A program made the position numbers and the translations under genes. The notes below the pieces were generated by a model that worked only from the letters and a program-made list of their open reading frames with translations, was not told the origin of the DNA and ran no database searches. DNA of 7,208 bases from an uncultured Lachnospiraceae bacterium (GTDB lineage: Bacteria > Bacillota_A > Clostridia > Lachnospirales > Lachnospiraceae), in NCBI GenBank assembly GCA_947178085.1, contig CAMWWS010000132.1:1-7208 (forward strand). Direction: 5' to 3'. Shown piece by piece: positions 5,548 to 7,208 of this stretch (within the stretch, counting starts at the first letter, position 1; each line of letters starts with the position of its first letter).

Positions 5548-6645
5548 ATGAAAAATAAAAATATATTAACAACTGCAATGATAACTCTTACATTTCTGGC
5601 TGGCTGCGGAAATACGGACGACAGAAGGGTAGAATTTCCGGAAGTTGAAATCATCACCGATGAACAGGTAAGCGGCGGACAGTCAGATAATAAACTATCT
5701 GGCGTAGAGCAATCGGGAGAAGGACAGCAGAATGGACAGACGTCGGAAATACAGCCATCAGGGTTATCACAGGATAATACTGTGGGAACTGAATTCAGCT
5801 TCGCGGATTTGTCTGACAGAACCTTTAATTTCAGCAGCGGTGCGGGTGGATGGTTTACAGAACTTCATATTAACGGCGACGGGAGCTTTAAAGGATTCTT
5901 CGTGGACGACGATATGGGGGACATAGGAGAAGCTTATCCAAACGGTAGTGAGTATAATAGTGAATTTTCAGGCGTATTCGGCAGCTTGGAGAAAGTGGAT
6001 GAGTACACTTATAAAATGAATATGGTTTCTATTGAATATGCGAAGGAACCGGGAGAAGAAGAAATCATTGACGGGATGCGCCATATCTATTCGATAGCAC
6101 ACGGCTTGAATGGCGGTGAGGAATTTTATATATTCCTTCCGGGGATAAAATCGGCTGACCTGCCGGAATCATACAGGGGATGGATACATTATTTAGGAGA
6201 TAACGCGGCGACTGAACTTCCGTATTATGGACTTTATAATATAACTACGGGAGATGGTTTCACCAGTTATGTGTATGAGGAGAAAAGTCTTGCCGAAGAA
6301 ATCGCGATGGAGATTTCCTTTGCGGAAGAGCGCAGTACGGAATTAGAGGCAAAGCTGCAGGAGGACATTACACAGCTTGATATGAATGAGACCGGTAAGG
6401 AGCTGTTTAAGACATGGGATGATACCTTAAACATTGTGTGGAAGTTGTTGGAGGCAGAGCTTGATGATACATCGATGGAAGCTTTGAGGGCAGAGGAAAG
6501 AGAGTGGATAGCTTTCAAGGATGAACAGGTGCAAACCGCCGGGCAGGGATGTGAAGGTGGAAGTATGCAGGAATTGATAGAACTCATGAGAGCGGCTGAA
6601 CTGACAAAGGACAGAGTGTATGAGCTGGCGGAATATGCTAAATAG
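5548..6645 (+). CDS. Lipoprotein with C-terminal LprI-like domain
   Basis: This is a 365-residue surface lipoprotein. The signal peptide has lysines at 2 and 4, a hydrophobic core at 6-17 and the lipobox LAGC (17-20), so Cys20 would be lipidated. Residues 25-80 are a Gly/Ser/Gln/Glu-rich tether. Residues 82-240 form a beta-rich region (WFTELHINGDGSFKGFF at 102-118; GMRHIYS at 176-182), seen in my recollection in other Lachnospiraceae lipoproteins and of unknown function. Residues 275-362 resemble the LprI/DUF1311 domain: DMNETGKELFKTWDDTLN, then ALRAEEREWIAFKDEQ (312-327), GGSMQ (337-341) and a terminal helix. LprI was named as a lysozyme inhibitor in mycobacteria, but that role is not established here. 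Most LprI domains have cysteine pairs; here only Cys335 remains, so no internal disulphide. Transcription may pass the hairpin at 5444-5475. The stop codon is inside a palindrome. Confidence 0.8.
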   Translation: MKNKNILTTAMITLTFLAGCGNTDDRRVEFPEVEIITDEQVSGGQSDNKLSGVEQSGEGQQNGQTSEIQPSGLSQDNTVGTEFSFADLSDRTFNFSSGAGGWFTELHINGDGSFKGFFVDDDMGDIGEAYPNGSEYNSEFSGVFGSLEKVDEYTYKMNMVSIEYAKEPGEEEIIDGMRHIYSIAHGLNGGEEFYIFLPGIKSADLPESYRGWIHYLGDNAATELPYYGLYNITTGDGFTSYVYEEKSLAEEIAMEISFAEERSTELEAKLQEDITQLDMNETGKELFKTWDDTLNIVWKLLEAELDDTSMEALRAEEREWIAFKDEQVQTAGQGCEGGSMQELIELMRAAELTKDRVYELAEYAK

Positions 6646-6671
6646 AAGTGTCTCCAATTGGAGACACTTCT
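6644..6671. terminator. Perfect 28-bp palindrome between convergent genes
   Basis: AGAAGTGTCTCC (6644-6655) and GGAGACACTTCT (6660-6671) are exact inverted copies around AATT, itself self-complementary. It overlaps the TAG stop of the lipoprotein gene and ends three bases before the stop of the convergent gene. As RNA it forms a 12-bp stem with a four-base loop in both directions. Neither side has a strong U-tract, so it is a probable shared terminator or 3'-end stabiliser of a less usual kind. Confidence 0.65.
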
Positions 6672-6674
6672 GCA

Positions 6675-7208
6675 TTACGGGTCAATATATTTACCTTCTA
6701 CATAAAATACACCATCTGTCAAAGGTTTGTCGGAATCTGGCTTCTTCAATGTCCCACGGCGAATAAGTTCGTCTGTTACATGTCCGATAATCTGAAACAG
6801 ATATCCTGAAACCCATTGATTAATTTGACTGTCAAGACGGGCAGGAACGAATTTCACAAAGCTTTTTCGGACAGTAATGATCCATTCTGCAATCAAATCA
6901 TCAAGGCGTTCATCGTTGATATCAAACAGAGATGTGAATTCTTTAAACTGTTTCTCGGCAAAACATGCAAAATTCAATTTATAAATATCATCCGATTTTA
7001 AAATGAGATTATTCTGAATGAGATACGCCGCATCTTCATCGGATAACAGGTTTCTTTTTACAATACCATAGTTACTGTTTTGAGGGATGCCATTTGCCCA
7101 CAACCAGCGTGTTCCTCTGTTATGATAAATAGAATTATCATAATACTTGGAAATCCAGTAGTAATAGATATGTGACAATATCTCATTCCTGCTCCCGCTG
7201 TCATCTCC
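6675..7208 (-). CDS. Unrecognised protein, C-terminal 177 residues (partial)
   Basis: The minus-strand frame is open from the window edge to TAA at 6675-6677, so the gene begins outside the window. The first in-window start codon is a TTG at 7178, which has no reason to be the true start since the frame continues upstream (GDDSGSRNEI). The visible part is mostly helical, has no signal peptide or membrane segment, and is rich in aromatic residues near its start (HIYYYWISKYYDN). A stretch LLSDEDAAYLIQNNLILKSDDIYKLNF could be a winged-helix-like segment, which would make this the C-terminal part of a regulatory protein; that is a guess. The end GVFYVEGKYIDP is distinctive. I do not recognise the family with confidence and assign no function. 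Confidence 0.75.
   Translation of the reverse strand, partial: GDDSGSRNEILSHIYYYWISKYYDNSIYHNRGTRWLWANGIPQNSNYGIVKRNLLSDEDAAYLIQNNLILKSDDIYKLNFACFAEKQFKEFTSLFDINDERLDDLIAEWIITVRKSFVKFVPARLDSQINQWVSGYLFQIIGHVTDELIRRGTLKKPDSDKPLTDGVFYVEGKYIDP

Noticed and set aside
6267..6675. Minus-strand frames of 106 and 82 codons opposite the lipoprotein
   Set aside because: They are Ser/Cys-rich antisense shadows of the LprI-like coding sequence and one crosses the palindrome.

Overview
The window looks like chromosomal DNA of a Firmicute, most likely a gut-type Clostridium relative of the Lachnospiraceae. The reasons are the low-to-moderate GC content, strong AGGAGG-type ribosome binding sites, a Gram-positive lipoprotein of a kind I associate with that family, a DUF5722-type secreted protein, and a HelD-type helicase. 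This assignment is from recall of protein families, not from a search. I see no tRNA, rRNA, CRISPR array, transposase or phage gene.

Left part, plus strand. A leader (1-160) carries a possible 30-codon small ORF and three short palindromes. It is followed by a secreted 481-residue DUF5722 protein (161-1606), a presumed clan GH-A-like glycosidase. After a 150-bp gap with a good sigma-A-type promoter come two very small genes in tandem. One encodes a 43-residue hydrophobic peptide (1757-1888), the other a 57-residue DUF3006-like protein (1890-2063). They are one base apart and probably translationally coupled.

Centre, minus strand. One 1080-codon gene (5308-2066) ends two bases from the DUF3006-like gene in convergent orientation. 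Its first ~730 residues are a complete HelD-type superfamily 1 helicase, the class that binds and recycles stalled RNA polymerase. A ~125-residue polar linker joins this to ~225 residues that look like the N-terminal beta-sandwich (galactose-mutarotase-like) domain of family 31 glycoside hydrolases. The catalytic barrel is absent. This transcription-motor/sugar-enzyme-domain fusion is the most surprising item in the window.

Right part. A 218-bp divergent spacer holds a terminator-like hairpin and AT-rich promoter-like sequence. It leads to a plus-strand lipoprotein gene (5548-6645) with a C-terminal LprI-like domain. That gene ends in a perfect 28-bp palindrome shared with a convergent minus-strand gene (7208-6675) that runs off the right edge and that I do not recognise.

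Two of the products (DUF5722 and the lipoprotein) act outside the membrane and one (helicase) in the cytoplasm. Nothing in the layout proves a common pathway. The only thematic link is carbohydrate-type folds in both the DUF5722 protein and the helicase tail.
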